Source: Terrisporobacter othiniensis
Lineage (GTDB): Bacteria > Bacillota > Clostridia > Peptostreptococcales > Peptostreptococcaceae
DNA: 64,000 nt
Direction: 5' to 3'
Assembly (NCBI RefSeq): GCF_000808015.1
Contig: NZ_JWHR01000109.1
Coordinates: forward strand, 92,582-156,581
The notes beneath the pieces were generated by a model, which was not told the DNA's origin, ran no database searches, and worked only from the letters and a program-made list of their open reading frames with translations. The translations under genes were made by a program, and so were the position numbers. Below, piece after piece: positions 42,052 through 50,874 of this stretch (within the stretch, counting starts at the first letter, position 1; each line of letters starts with the position of its first letter).

Positions 42052-42155
42052 TTAATTAAACCATAAAGAAGAAAATATTTATCAAATTCACCAATTTAAA
42101 ATTATATGAATATAATAAGTAAGGATAAAATTGCTAATAATAAGGGGGAGGTATC

Positions 42156-42764
42156 ATGGAATCTAGATATTATAAAGATGATTTGAAAGATATGATACTT
42201 GATATGGCCCACAAAGAACTTGAAAATTATGTATCTCAAAAAGGCGCACAAAAATACTTTGAGGGAAATATAGATAAAGTCATAAATGATTATATAAAAA
42301 AAATAAGTAAAGACTCTAATGTTAATAAAACTTATTTAAAAGTATTAAAAAAAGGTGCATATCAAGAAAATATGGTTTCAGTAGCTAAAATTCTTAGAAG
42401 TCAAGAACTGTTTAAGTCAAAAGGAGAGTTAATAAAATTTGCCAATTATTTGGGTGTGAAAGTGAATAAAAAAAACTCTTATAGTCAAATATTAAAGAAA
42501 GTTTCAAAGCATATTTATACCAATAGAGGTTCATACTCTAAAAAATATGTTTTTTATAAAAGAAATAGTCAAGAATATGTGCTAGAGCCTGAAAAAATTA
42601 AAAAAGATTTAATTGAAAGCTATAAGTCTAAAACTAGAGAAGATATGAAATCAATAGCAAAACTTTTAGATATAAAAATAATTGAAGAAGATTCTGCAGA
42701 AGATATAAGAAAAAAAGTCATTAATTATATAATTAAAGAGAAGGTCGTAAAGAAAAATCATTAA
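42156..42764 (+). CDS. Helical protein with two SAP/HeH-like repeats, unknown
   Basis: A 202-residue basic cytosolic protein of no family I recognise. Two segments share a pattern: FKSKGELIKFANYLGVKVNK (about 88-107) with its follow-on ILKKVSKHI, and TREDMKSIAKLLDIKIIEED (about 156-175) with its follow-on IRKKVINYI. Both read as a helix-extended-helix of about 35 residues, like SAP, HeH or Rho-N domains that bind nucleic acid. The N-terminal third is helical. The start ATG follows GGGGGAGG. It is monocistronic with its own terminator. Confidence 0.7.
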   Translation: MESRYYKDDLKDMILDMAHKELENYVSQKGAQKYFEGNIDKVINDYIKKISKDSNVNKTYLKVLKKGAYQENMVSVAKILRSQELFKSKGELIKFANYLGVKVNKKNSYSQILKKVSKHIYTNRGSYSKKYVFYKRNSQEYVLEPEKIKKDLIESYKSKTREDMKSIAKLLDIKIIEEDSAEDIRKKVINYIIKEKVVKKNH

Positions 42765-42797
42765 AATTAAAGGCGCTATTAGCGTCTTTAATTTTTG
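42763..42797 (+). terminator. Terminator of the repeat protein gene
   Basis: AAAATTAAAGGCGCT (42763-42777) pairs with AGCGTCTTTAATTTT (42781-42795) around ATT, with one G-T pair. Confidence 0.85.
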
Positions 42798-42833
42798 GAC
42801 AATAATATATAATAATGTGTGTAAAAGGAGTTG

Positions 42834-43593
42834 ATGAAATATTAAATTAAAAAAACTTTTTTTATCAGTATTAATTATAATTTCTAGTTTAGTAATATGT
42901 AATATTAATGCAAATGAAGGTAGTTTAAATACAGATATTAAAATTGTAAGTTACAATATACATAGTGGGGTAGATAAGGATATGTTTCCAACGCTTTTTG
43001 ATATTATAGACTTCTTAAAAAACTGTGATGCAGATATTATTTGTTTGCAAGAGGTGAATGAATCTGCAAAAGTGGGATTTCAGGTAAGTAGTTTAAAGGA
43101 AGAGCTAGGAATGAATGCACATTTTGGTGCCAACGTAGTAAATTTAAATTCAAACTATGGGCTAGTGACTTATTCGAAATATAGAATAATTAGACAAAAT
43201 CATGTGTATTTAAGTAGTTCAAAAGAACAAAGAGGTATGTTACATACAGTTATTGATGTTAGAGGAAAACCTGTAAATATAATTAACGTTCACTTAGGAA
43301 CAGATAAAGATGAGCAAGTAGGACAATTGAGGGAAGTACAAGAATTTGTAGATAAACTTGGCGATGAGCCATATATTATTGCAGGAGATTTTAATGCGGC
43401 AGATATAAATCTTGATAGTAATTGTATAGATGTAGCTAAAAAATTGGATAAATCAAATACTTTGACATTTTCCTTAGGTATAGAAAGAATAGATTATATT
43501 TTTGTATCACAGGATATTGTTCCTATAAATTATAGGGTAATTATTAAAAAATTATCAGATCATTATCCAATTATTGCAAAATTAAGGATATAA
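42834..43593 (+). pseudogene. Endonuclease/exonuclease/phosphatase family gene, 5' frame disrupted
   Basis: The EEP fold begins upstream of the first in-frame ATG (42982). From 42841 the frame encodes a signal-peptide-like stretch (KLKKLFLSVLIIISSLVIC), then IKIVSYNIHSG with the metal-binding Asn, then CLQEVNES, AGDFNAAD and LSDHYPI. No usable start codon lies in this frame; ATG 42834, with AAGGAG just upstream, is out of frame by one base. Removing T42840 would give an ordinary start with MKIKLKKLF. Translation from 42982 would lose the Asn motif. The gene is therefore a recent single-base frameshift or uses an ATT start at 42841. Intact, it would be a secreted metal-dependent phosphodiesterase or nuclease. 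Confidence 0.7.
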
Positions 43594-43705
43594 TAAAAAA
43601 ATGTTGTAGTAATGTACAAAAAAATGTAATAATATTTAATTATACAAAATAATAAAATTTGCTATATGAAAGTATTATATTGTAACACAGAAGGAGAGAA
43701 AAGAT

Positions 43706-44077
43706 ATGAAATTTACATTTTGTCATAATAACTTTAATGTATTAAATTTAGAAAAAAGCTTAGAATTTTATGAAAAAGCATTAGGATTAAAGGAAGTTAG
43801 ACGTAAAAATGCAGAAGATGGGAGTTTTACATTAGTGTATTTAGGTGATGGAGTAACATCTCATCAGCTAGAATTAACTTGGTTAAGAGATTGGGATAGA
43901 CCTTATAATTTAGGTGACAACGAGTTCCACTTAGCATTAGAAGTAGAAGATTTCGATAAAGCTTACGAGTTACATAAAGAAATGGGATGTATATGTTTTG
44001 AAAATAAAGCTATGGGAATTTACTTTATAGCAGATCCAGATAATTACTGGGTAGAGATATTACCAAAGAAAAAATAG
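43706..44077 (+). CDS. Glyoxalase I-like VOC protein (lactoylglutathione lyase family)
   Basis: A 123-residue vicinal-oxygen-chelate protein. Visible are the N-terminal metal-ligand region FCHNNFNVLNLEKSLEFYEKA, then LVYLGDG, HQLELTWL, EFHLALEVEDF and the C-terminal DPDNYWVEILP. These fit glyoxalase I, which isomerises the hemithioacetal of methylglyoxal and a thiol. Methylglyoxal synthase is encoded at 62096 in this window, so a detoxification role makes sense. Since clostridia often lack glutathione, the thiol cofactor is uncertain. The start ATG follows AAGGAGAG. Confidence 0.85.
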   Translation: MKFTFCHNNFNVLNLEKSLEFYEKALGLKEVRRKNAEDGSFTLVYLGDGVTSHQLELTWLRDWDRPYNLGDNEFHLALEVEDFDKAYELHKEMGCICFENKAMGIYFIADPDNYWVEILPKKK

Positions 44078-44103
44078 AATGATAAAATTTGGGGGATATA
44101 ACT

Positions 44104-45444
44104 GTGAAGACCAAAATAATTACAGCTATTGGAGTTGGCACATTAGCGTTATCTTTAGGGCAGTCTAGTGTTGGTGCACAAGAAAAAGGGACAGTTACAG
44201 CTAGTGCACTAAATGTAAGGAGTGGACCAGGAACAAATACTAGTATAAAAGGTTGCTTATACAAAGGTGATACTGTAGCAGTATTAGAAAAAGTCAATGG
44301 ATGGTTAAAAGTTCAGTTATCTAATAAAACTACAGGATGGGTCAGTGATAAATATATTAAAATAGGAATTACTAGCGTAAATACAAAAATTAAATGTAAA
44401 GCCAACTTAAATGTAAGAAGTGGACCAGGAACAAATTATTCAATTAAAACTACTGTCAAAAAAGGAACTATACATAAAATAATTGATAAATCAAAGTATT
44501 GGTATAAAATACAATTATCTAATGGAACTAGTGGTTGGGTATATGGTTATTATGTTGAAGAAACAATAGAGGATATATCTGATGACTCTTCTTCTGATAA
44601 CAATACAAGCAAACCTGAGGATATTATAGAAACAGAAGTGAATTTAAATGGTAAAGTAACTAGCAGTGTAAGACTGAATGTAAGAAGTGGACCAGGAATA
44701 AATTATTCTGTAAAAACTTCTCTAAGTCCAGGTCAAGTAGTAGTTTTACTAAGTCAATCTAATGGATGGTACAAAGTAAAATTATCCAATGGAACGACAG
44801 GATGGGCTTCATCGTCTTATGTTGAAAAAACAGATACTTATGGAAAGTCTACAGCTAGTCTTAATGTAAGAAGTGGACCAGGGACAAACTACTCTATTAA
44901 AACAGCATTGAAAAATGGAGAAATAGTAACTATAACTAAAAGTTCTAACTCTTGGTACCAAATAAAAACAAACTTTAATATTACAGGGTGGGTAAGTTCT
45001 AAGTATATAAATATTACAACAGAACTACCTAGTGATAACACAAATAATGATAATTCACCAAGTGAATCTAAAAATGAAGCTGTGGTAAATCTTGCTAGGG
45101 CTCAGCTAGGTAAGCCTTATGTATGGGGTGGAAATGGACCTAATTCATTTGATTGTTCAGGATTTACAAGATATGTGTATCTGAATGCTATAGGAGTATC
45201 TTTACCTAGGGTTTCTTATGAACAAGCAAAAGCAGGAACTGCTGTGGGAACAAGTAACTTAAAAAAGGGAGATTTATTACACTTTGCTACAGTTACACCA
45301 GGAAGAACTACGCATGTAGGTATATATATCGGCAATAATCAATTTATCCATGCTAGTGGATCTCAAACAAGACCAGATAAGGTAAAGATAGATTCTTTAT
45401 CTGGATACTATGGAAGAGTATTACTAGGTGCAAGAAGATTTTAA
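44104..45444 (+). CDS. Secreted SH3-repeat NlpC/P60 cell-wall endopeptidase
   Basis: A 446-residue exported peptidoglycan hydrolase. It has a signal peptide (about 1-26, IITAIGVGTLALSLGQSSVGAQ-type), then four bacterial SH3 domains each opening with LNVRSGPG (about residues 36, 102, 191 and 253), an Asn/Ser/Asp linker, and a C-terminal NlpC/P60 domain. The catalytic Cys is C351 in FDCSGF and the His lies in THVGIYIG, with FIHAS after. The SH3 domains bind the cell wall; the enzyme cuts stem peptides. Start GTG 44104 is chosen because GGGGGATAT is 4-8 nt upstream. The repeats are also similar at DNA level. Confidence 0.93.
   Translation: MKTKIITAIGVGTLALSLGQSSVGAQEKGTVTASALNVRSGPGTNTSIKGCLYKGDTVAVLEKVNGWLKVQLSNKTTGWVSDKYIKIGITSVNTKIKCKANLNVRSGPGTNYSIKTTVKKGTIHKIIDKSKYWYKIQLSNGTSGWVYGYYVEETIEDISDDSSSDNNTSKPEDIIETEVNLNGKVTSSVRLNVRSGPGINYSVKTSLSPGQVVVLLSQSNGWYKVKLSNGTTGWASSSYVEKTDTYGKSTASLNVRSGPGTNYSIKTALKNGEIVTITKSSNSWYQIKTNFNITGWVSSKYINITTELPSDNTNNDNSPSESKNEAVVNLARAQLGKPYVWGGNGPNSFDCSGFTRYVYLNAIGVSLPRVSYEQAKAGTAVGTSNLKKGDLLHFATVTPGRTTHVGIYIGNNQFIHASGSQTRPDKVKIDSLSGYYGRVLLGARRF
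44212..44888 (+). repeat. Four near-identical 26-bp DNA repeats inside the SH3 region
   Basis: AATGTAAGAAGTGGACCAGG-type units start at 44212, 44410, 44677 and 44863. They differ by one to four bases over 26 bp and encode the conserved NVRSGPGTN turn of each SH3 module. Confidence 0.85.
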
Positions 45445-45459
45445 TCATATTAATAAATA

Positions 45460-45503
45460 AAAAGCTATGAAATTAGAAGTTATCTAAATTCATAGCTTTT
45501 TTT
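45460..45503 (+). terminator. Terminator of the NlpC/P60 gene
   Basis: AAAGCTATGAAATTAGA pairs with TCTAAATTCATAGCTTT with one mismatch, followed by a T-run. Confidence 0.85.
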
Positions 45504-45597
45504 ATTGTAAGTATTTTATATTTATTAATAAATTAATTCATAAATTAGAGATCTTTCCAATATATATTAGTAAAAACTATTTAGGAGGGGACAACTT

Positions 45598-46512
45598 ATG
45601 AGCAAAAGAAAATTATACAAAAATTTCAATAAGAGAAAAAGATTTAATGGAACTAGGATAGTAACCGTTACCTTATGTTTATGTATTGTGGGGTCATATG
45701 CATACATAAACTTAAAGGACAAGGATTTTATGGACAAGTTAGGGAAGGTCAATGTTGTAAGTTCAATAAAAAATGCATCAATATGGGATAGGTTTAAAAA
45801 CTTATTTGATAAAAGTAATGTTATTACCTCATCAACAATTGAATCTCAGTTGGAGGAAATAGAAAAAAATGATGGACATAAAAAAGAAGAAAATTCGCAA
45901 GTGGCCACTGTAAATGAGATGGTAGTTTATACAATACAAGTAGCATCTATAGAAGACAAAAATGATCTTAAAAAAATAGAAGACGTTATGAATGAATATA
46001 AAATTCCATCATCAAGTATGACTATAGATAATTCAGAAAAAATCCAAGTATACTCATCTTTTGATGAAAGTAAGGTAAGAAATAGCTTAGAAAACACAAG
46101 AACTTATTTTTCAGATGCCTTCTTAACAAAAATAGATGTACCGATGTTGTCCTTAGAATATACAGATAGATATTCTTATATGAAAGATATAGCAAAAGGG
46201 TTAAATGACTTGATTGAAAATTATCAAAAAGAAGGAGAATATTGGGATAATAAAAAAAATGATTTAGAAGCTTATAATGAAATTTTAACAAATCGCAAGT
46301 CTATATTAGAAAATTTAGAAAAAAATACACAAAAAATTGACTATTCGAAAATGGATAAATTTAAAAATAATTTAATTTCATATATTGATGAGTCACAAAA
46401 CAACATTTTAACTTCTTCTAAAAATGCAAATGAAAATAAAGGTTATGTAAGTCAAGGTTTGTTATTATCTTCAATTCAGCAGTATTACATATTTGTACAA
46501 TCAATGAAATAG
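45598..46512 (+). CDS. Membrane-anchored SPOR-like protein
   Basis: A 304-residue protein with a basic cytoplasmic N-terminus (KRKLYKNFNKRKRF), one membrane anchor (about 20-37, RIVTVTLCLCIVGSYAYI) and an extracytoplasmic part. Near 108-175 the pattern VVYTIQVASIEDKNDLKK, then IQVYSSFDESKVRNSL, resembles a SPOR domain, which binds glycan strands lacking stem peptides at division sites. The C-terminal half is helical. The role is inferred from this fold only. The start ATG follows GGAGGGG. It lies upstream of the rnf operon with its own terminator. Confidence 0.7.
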   Translation: MSKRKLYKNFNKRKRFNGTRIVTVTLCLCIVGSYAYINLKDKDFMDKLGKVNVVSSIKNASIWDRFKNLFDKSNVITSSTIESQLEEIEKNDGHKKEENSQVATVNEMVVYTIQVASIEDKNDLKKIEDVMNEYKIPSSSMTIDNSEKIQVYSSFDESKVRNSLENTRTYFSDAFLTKIDVPMLSLEYTDRYSYMKDIAKGLNDLIENYQKEGEYWDNKKNDLEAYNEILTNRKSILENLEKNTQKIDYSKMDKFKNNLISYIDESQNNILTSSKNANENKGYVSQGLLLSSIQQYYIFVQSMK

Positions 46513-46520
46513 TAATTATT

Positions 46521-46548
46521 AAAAGGTTGTTGTATCAACCTTTTTTTA
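46521..46548 (+). terminator. Terminator of the SPOR-like gene
   Basis: AAAAGGTTG (46521-46529) pairs with CAACCTTTT (46536-46544), followed by further T. Confidence 0.88.
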
Positions 46549-46675
46549 TATTATAAAAATAAATGATGTCTAAACTAAGTATTTTATAAATACTTAATTT
46601 TTTAAATTGATATATTAATAACAGTTTAAAATGAGTGTTATAATTACTAAAATTAGGATATTTTTTTAACAATTA

Positions 46676-46706
46676 TTAACTTTTAAAAAATTTATAGTAT
46701 ACTATA
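46676..46706 (+). promoter_or_regulatory. rnf operon promoter with palindrome
   Basis: TTAACT (46676-46681) and TATACT (46698-46703) have a 16-bp spacer. The -10 lies in the perfect palindrome TATAGTATACTATA (46693-46706). No clear Rex site (TTGTTAANNNNTTAACAA) is seen, only unpaired TTAACAA-like pieces. Confidence 0.5.
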
Positions 46707-46749
46707 GTTAATAGCAGAAAAGTTAAAAACAGTTTGGGGAGGTAGTAAA

Positions 46750-48090
46750 ATGAAGCTCTTAACATTTAAAGGAGGAATACATCCTCCATATAATAAAGAG
46801 TATACAAATCAAATAGCTTTAAGAAAAGCAGAGGCTCCGAAAGTAGTCTATATACCTCTACAACAACACATAGGAGCGCCAGCAAAGCCTATAGTTGAAG
46901 TAGGAGATGAGGTAAAAAAAGGACAAAAAATTGGTGAACCTCAAGGGTTTGTATCAACTTATATACATTCATCTGTTTCAGGAAAAGTTACTGGTATAGA
47001 ACAACATGAAATTCCAGGAGGAAAAGGACTTTGTGTTGTAATAGAAAATGACTTTAAAGAAGAATTAGATGAAAGTATATCACCAAAAGGGAATTTAGAA
47101 ACATTAGACTCAAAGGATATTATAAAATATATCCAAGAAGCAGGAATTGTTGGAATGGGTGGAGCAACATTCCCAACTCATGTTAAATTATCACCACCAC
47201 CAGATACAAAGATTGATGTTGTTATTTTAAATGGTGCGGAATGCGAACCATACCTTACAGCTGACCATAGACTTATGGTAGAAAATCCAGAAGACGTTGT
47301 TCTTGGCATTAGAGTAATAATGAAAGCGTTAAATGTCAAAAAAGGTTATATTGGTATAGAAGTCAATAAACCAGATGCTATAGAAGCTGTAACATCAGCT
47401 GCTAAGGAATTTCCTGAAGTAGAAGTTGTAGGACTTGAAATAAAATACCCTCAAGGGGCAGAAAAACAATTAATATATGCTTGTACGGGAAGAGAAGTTC
47501 CATCGGGGGCTTTACCATCAGCTGCAGGGGCAGTGGTTGATAACGTTGGAACAGCAGCTCAAATAGCAAAAACTATTAAGACAGGACTACCGTTAATAGA
47601 AAGAATTACAACAGTAACAGGAAGTTGTATAAAAGAACCTGCAAACTTAATAACAAAAATAGGTACAGTAGTTTCTGAAATAATTGATCAATGTGGCGGA
47701 TTTAAAGAAGATGTAAAAGTAGGTAAATTTATAATGGGTGGACCTATGATGGGTATGACTCAATATACAACAAATATAGTTACTAACAAAGGTTCTTCAG
47801 GGATACTATGTATATCGGAAGAAGAAGCCAAAATAGATGAGCCAAGTAACTGTTTAAGATGTGGTAGATGCACAGATGTATGTCCAGCATTTTTACAACC
47901 GTTATATATAAGTGCTAATTCTTTAAAAGGTGACTTTGAAAGAGCGGCTGAACACAGAGCCCTTGATTGTATAGAATGTGGATCTTGCTCATTTATATGT
48001 CCAGCAAGAAGACCGTTAGTAGAATCTATAAGAAATGCTAAAAGACAAATTCAAGCTATGAGAAGAAAACAACAAGCGGCTAACAAATAA
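46750..48090 (+). CDS. rnfC: Rnf complex subunit RnfC
   Basis: NADH-side subunit of the Rnf ferredoxin:NAD oxidoreductase, which couples electron transfer to Na+ or H+ export. The 446-residue peripheral protein has an N-terminal lipoyl/SLBB-like part (HQQHIGAPAKP-type LQQHIGAPAKPIVE), an NADH/FMN-binding Rossmann region (VGMGGATFPTHVK, LNGAECEPYLTADH) and two 4Fe-4S clusters at the C-terminus (CLRCGRCTDVCP and CIECGSCSFICP). The start ATG follows GGGGAGG. It is the first gene of rnfCDGEAB. Confidence 0.96.
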   Translation: MKLLTFKGGIHPPYNKEYTNQIALRKAEAPKVVYIPLQQHIGAPAKPIVEVGDEVKKGQKIGEPQGFVSTYIHSSVSGKVTGIEQHEIPGGKGLCVVIENDFKEELDESISPKGNLETLDSKDIIKYIQEAGIVGMGGATFPTHVKLSPPPDTKIDVVILNGAECEPYLTADHRLMVENPEDVVLGIRVIMKALNVKKGYIGIEVNKPDAIEAVTSAAKEFPEVEVVGLEIKYPQGAEKQLIYACTGREVPSGALPSAAGAVVDNVGTAAQIAKTIKTGLPLIERITTVTGSCIKEPANLITKIGTVVSEIIDQCGGFKEDVKVGKFIMGGPMMGMTQYTTNIVTNKGSSGILCISEEEAKIDEPSNCLRCGRCTDVCPAFLQPLYISANSLKGDFERAAEHRALDCIECGSCSFICPARRPLVESIRNAKRQIQAMRRKQQAANK

Positions 48091-48108
48091 TAGTTAGGGG
48101 GAAATAAT

Positions 48109-49095
48109 ATGGAAAACAAATTTATTGTATCATCATCACCTCATATTAGAAGCAATGAAGATACGTCTTATATAATGAAACAAGTAGTACTTGCCCTTGT
48201 ACCAGCAGCGCTTGCTGCAGTGTATTTTTTTAGAATTAATGCATTATTTGTAATGTTCTTTTGTATACTGGGTACAGTTGGGTCAGAATTTTTATGGCAA
48301 AAAATAACTAAACAAAAAAGTACTGTAGGAGATTTTTCTGCAGTAGTAACAGGATTATTACTTGCATTTAACGTTCCAGCAGCACTTCCATGGTGGATGT
48401 GTATATTAGGTGGGGCATTTGCAATAATAGTTGTAAAAATGGTATTTGGAGGAATTGGGAATAACTTTGTTAACCCAGCCCTTGCAGGTAGAGCTTTCTT
48501 ACTTGCATCATTCCCAGTAGCTATGACAGCTTGGACAAAAACAGGAGTAAACTGGGTGAGTAGTGGAAGTTTAGATGCGGTATCAACTGCAACACCACTT
48601 AGCTTTTTAAAAGCAGGAGCAGCTGGGCTTGAACCATTAAAAGAAAGTGGAGTGTCGTTAGTAGACATGGCACTAGGTAATATAGGTGGCTGTATAGGTG
48701 AAACATGTGCGATTTTAATACTTCTAGGTGGGGTTTATCTAATTTATAAAGGAATAATTTCATATATCATGCCAGTATGTTATTTAGGTACAATATTTAT
48801 ATTAAGTTTCTTATTAGGTGGATTCAATCTTGAGTTCGCAATGTTCCAAATTTTAGCTGGTGGTGTTATGTTAGGTGCATTCTTCATGTTAACTGACTAT
48901 ACTACATCACCAATGACGAAAAAAGGACAAATTATATATGCTGTTTTAGCAGGTGTAATTGCAACAGTAATCAGATTATATGGTGGATATCCAGAAGGAT
49001 GTTCATATTCAATATTATTAGCTAACGTTGTTACTCCATTAATAGATAAATTTGTAAATAACAGAGTATTTGGGGAGGTGGCTAAGAGTGAATAG
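48109..49095 (+). CDS. rnfD: Rnf complex subunit RnfD
   Basis: Integral membrane subunit, homologous to NqrB, that carries covalently bound FMN and forms part of the ion path. The 328 residues include about nine to ten helices. The FMN-attachment motif is in DAVSTATPL (Thr near residue 160-165). The N-terminal SSSPHIRSNEDTSYIM is typical. It is 18 nt after rnfC and overlaps rnfG by 8 nt. Confidence 0.96.
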   Translation: MENKFIVSSSPHIRSNEDTSYIMKQVVLALVPAALAAVYFFRINALFVMFFCILGTVGSEFLWQKITKQKSTVGDFSAVVTGLLLAFNVPAALPWWMCILGGAFAIIVVKMVFGGIGNNFVNPALAGRAFLLASFPVAMTAWTKTGVNWVSSGSLDAVSTATPLSFLKAGAAGLEPLKESGVSLVDMALGNIGGCIGETCAILILLGGVYLIYKGIISYIMPVCYLGTIFILSFLLGGFNLEFAMFQILAGGVMLGAFFMLTDYTTSPMTKKGQIIYAVLAGVIATVIRLYGGYPEGCSYSILLANVVTPLIDKFVNNRVFGEVAKSE

Positions 49096-49654
49096 CATAT
49101 TAAAATTAGGATTAAACTTATTTGTTATTTGTGCAGTTGCAGCAGGTCTTTTAGCTGGAACAAACCAAATTACAGCTCCTTTGATAGAACAAAGAAATGA
49201 ACAAGCTAATAATGAAGCAAGAAAAACTGTACTTTCAGATGCTAGTGAATTTAAACTTTTAGATAATAGTAAATATAAAAGTGTTTCTGATGTAGAGGTA
49301 GTAGAAGTTTATGAAGGATTAAATGGTTCTGATGTATCAGGATACACTATCAAAGTTCTTCCAAAAGGATATGGTGGAGAAATTGAACTTATGGTAGGTA
49401 TAAAAGCAGATGGAAGTATATCAGGAGTTAATATAGGAAACATGACTGAGACTCCAGGCCTTGGTGCTAAAGCTCAAGAAGAGGCTTTTTATGGTCAATA
49501 TGCAGGAAAACCAGCTACAGAGCTTAGTGTTATAAAAAGTGGGGCTGCAGGAGAAACAGAAATACAAGCAATATCAGGAGCTACTATTACATCTAAGGCT
49601 GTAACAACTGGAGTTAATGCAGCAGTAGAAGTATATGATAGCATCAGTAAATAG
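49088..49654 (+). CDS. rnfG: Rnf complex subunit RnfG
   Basis: Membrane-anchored subunit, homologous to NqrC, with a periplasm-side (extracytoplasmic) FMN domain. The 188 residues begin with one signal anchor (LKLGLNLFVICAVAAGLLAG). The covalent-FMN motif SGATITSKAV near the C-terminus contains the acceptor Thr. Start GTG 49088 is chosen: GGGGAGGTGG lies upstream, while the TTG at 49070 overlaps that site. It overlaps the rnfD end. Confidence 0.95.
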   Translation: MNSILKLGLNLFVICAVAAGLLAGTNQITAPLIEQRNEQANNEARKTVLSDASEFKLLDNSKYKSVSDVEVVEVYEGLNGSDVSGYTIKVLPKGYGGEIELMVGIKADGSISGVNIGNMTETPGLGAKAQEEAFYGQYAGKPATELSVIKSGAAGETEIQAISGATITSKAVTTGVNAAVEVYDSISK

Positions 49655-49671
49655 GATAGGGGGAAAATATT

Positions 49672-50265
49672 ATGAGTCTAGGAAAGATATTTAAAAATGG
49701 TATTATAGACGAAAACCCAACCTTTGTTCAAGTTATAGGTATGTGTCCGACTCTAGCTGTAACAAGTTCTGCAATAAATGGTATAGGTATGGGTCTTTCA
49801 ACAGCAATAGTTTTAGCATGTTCAAATATAGCTATATCATTACTTAGAAAAGTAATACCAGATAAAATAAGAATACCAGCATTTATAGTTGTAATAGCAA
49901 CTTTTGTTACAATAGTTCAAATGGTCTTAAAAGCTTTTGTGCCAGCACTAGATCAAGCTCTTGGATTATATATTCCGTTAATAGTTGTTAACTGTATAAT
50001 ATTAGCTCGTGCAGAAAGTTTCGCATCTAAAAATGGACCAATGGAATCTGCAGTTGATGGTATAGGAATGGGACTTGGATTTACTTTAGGCCTTACAATA
50101 TTAGGGGCAGTTAGAGAATTATTAGGGGCAGGATCAATATTTGGTTTAAGTATATTTGGTGCTTCTTATCAACCAGCTTTATTATTTATACTACCTCCAG
50201 GTGCATTCTTAACTTTAGGTTTCTTAATGGCACTATTTAATAAAGTAGTAAAGAAAAAAGCGTAA
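49672..50265 (+). CDS. rnfE: Rnf complex subunit RnfE
   Basis: Six-helix membrane subunit, homologous to NqrD. The 197 residues contain NPTFVQVIGMCPTLAVT, with the conserved Cys thought to ligate an intramembrane iron-sulfur centre shared with RnfA, and IVVNCIILARAE. The start ATG follows AGGGGGA. Confidence 0.96.
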   Translation: MSLGKIFKNGIIDENPTFVQVIGMCPTLAVTSSAINGIGMGLSTAIVLACSNIAISLLRKVIPDKIRIPAFIVVIATFVTIVQMVLKAFVPALDQALGLYIPLIVVNCIILARAESFASKNGPMESAVDGIGMGLGFTLGLTILGAVRELLGAGSIFGLSIFGASYQPALLFILPPGAFLTLGFLMALFNKVVKKKA

Positions 50266-50281
50266 TTAAGGGGGAAGTCAT

Positions 50282-50857
50282 ATGAATTATATATTATTAT
50301 TTCTAAGTATTGTACTTGTTAATAACGTTATAACATCACAATTCTTAGGTATATGTCCTTTCTTAGGTGTTTCTAAGAAAATAGATACGGCAGTAGGTAT
50401 GGGGGTTGCAGTTACCTTTGTTTTAGCATTAGCATCTGTAATCACGTATTTTATACAAAAAATACTTAATATAACATCAACTGGATATTTACAAACGATT
50501 GCTTTTATTTTAGTAATTGCTTCCATAGTTCAGTTTGTTGAAATGGTTATAAAAAAGATGAGTCCGGCATTATATCAAGCACTTGGTGTATATCTACCAC
50601 TTATAACAACTAACTGTGCTGTACTTGGTATTGCATTAGTCAATGTACAAAATAATTATAATTTAGTAGCTACATTGATTAATGGTACAGGTGCAGGTGT
50701 TGGTTTTACGCTAGCTATAGTATTGTTCGCAGGAATAAGGGAAAGACTAGAATTAGCTGATATACCAGAAAGTTTCCAAGGGTACCCAATAACATTAATA
50801 GCAGCAGCTTTAATGTCAATAGCTTTCTTAGGATTCACAGGATTAATACAATTATAA
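50282..50857 (+). CDS. rnfA: Rnf complex subunit RnfA
   Basis: Six-helix membrane subunit, homologous to NqrE and paralogous to RnfE with inverted topology. The 191 residues include NNVITSQFLGICPFLGVSKK and LITTNCAVLG, each with the conserved Cys of the intramembrane cluster. The start ATG follows AGGGGGA. It lies 16 nt after rnfE. Confidence 0.96.
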   Translation: MNYILLFLSIVLVNNVITSQFLGICPFLGVSKKIDTAVGMGVAVTFVLALASVITYFIQKILNITSTGYLQTIAFILVIASIVQFVEMVIKKMSPALYQALGVYLPLITTNCAVLGIALVNVQNNYNLVATLINGTGAGVGFTLAIVLFAGIRERLELADIPESFQGYPITLIAAALMSIAFLGFTGLIQL

Positions 50858-50874
50858 AATAGGGGGGTGATTTT

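Noticed and set aside
46640..46710. Rex operator in front of rnfC
   Set aside because: TTAACAA-like pieces are present but not in the inverted arrangement TTGTTAANNNNTTAACAA; only an AT palindrome over the -10 is supported.
48168..48668. 166-codon minus-strand ORF inside rnfD
   Set aside because: Lies wholly antisense to a confident rnfD, has no ribosome binding site, and its sequence is the shadow of conserved helices.
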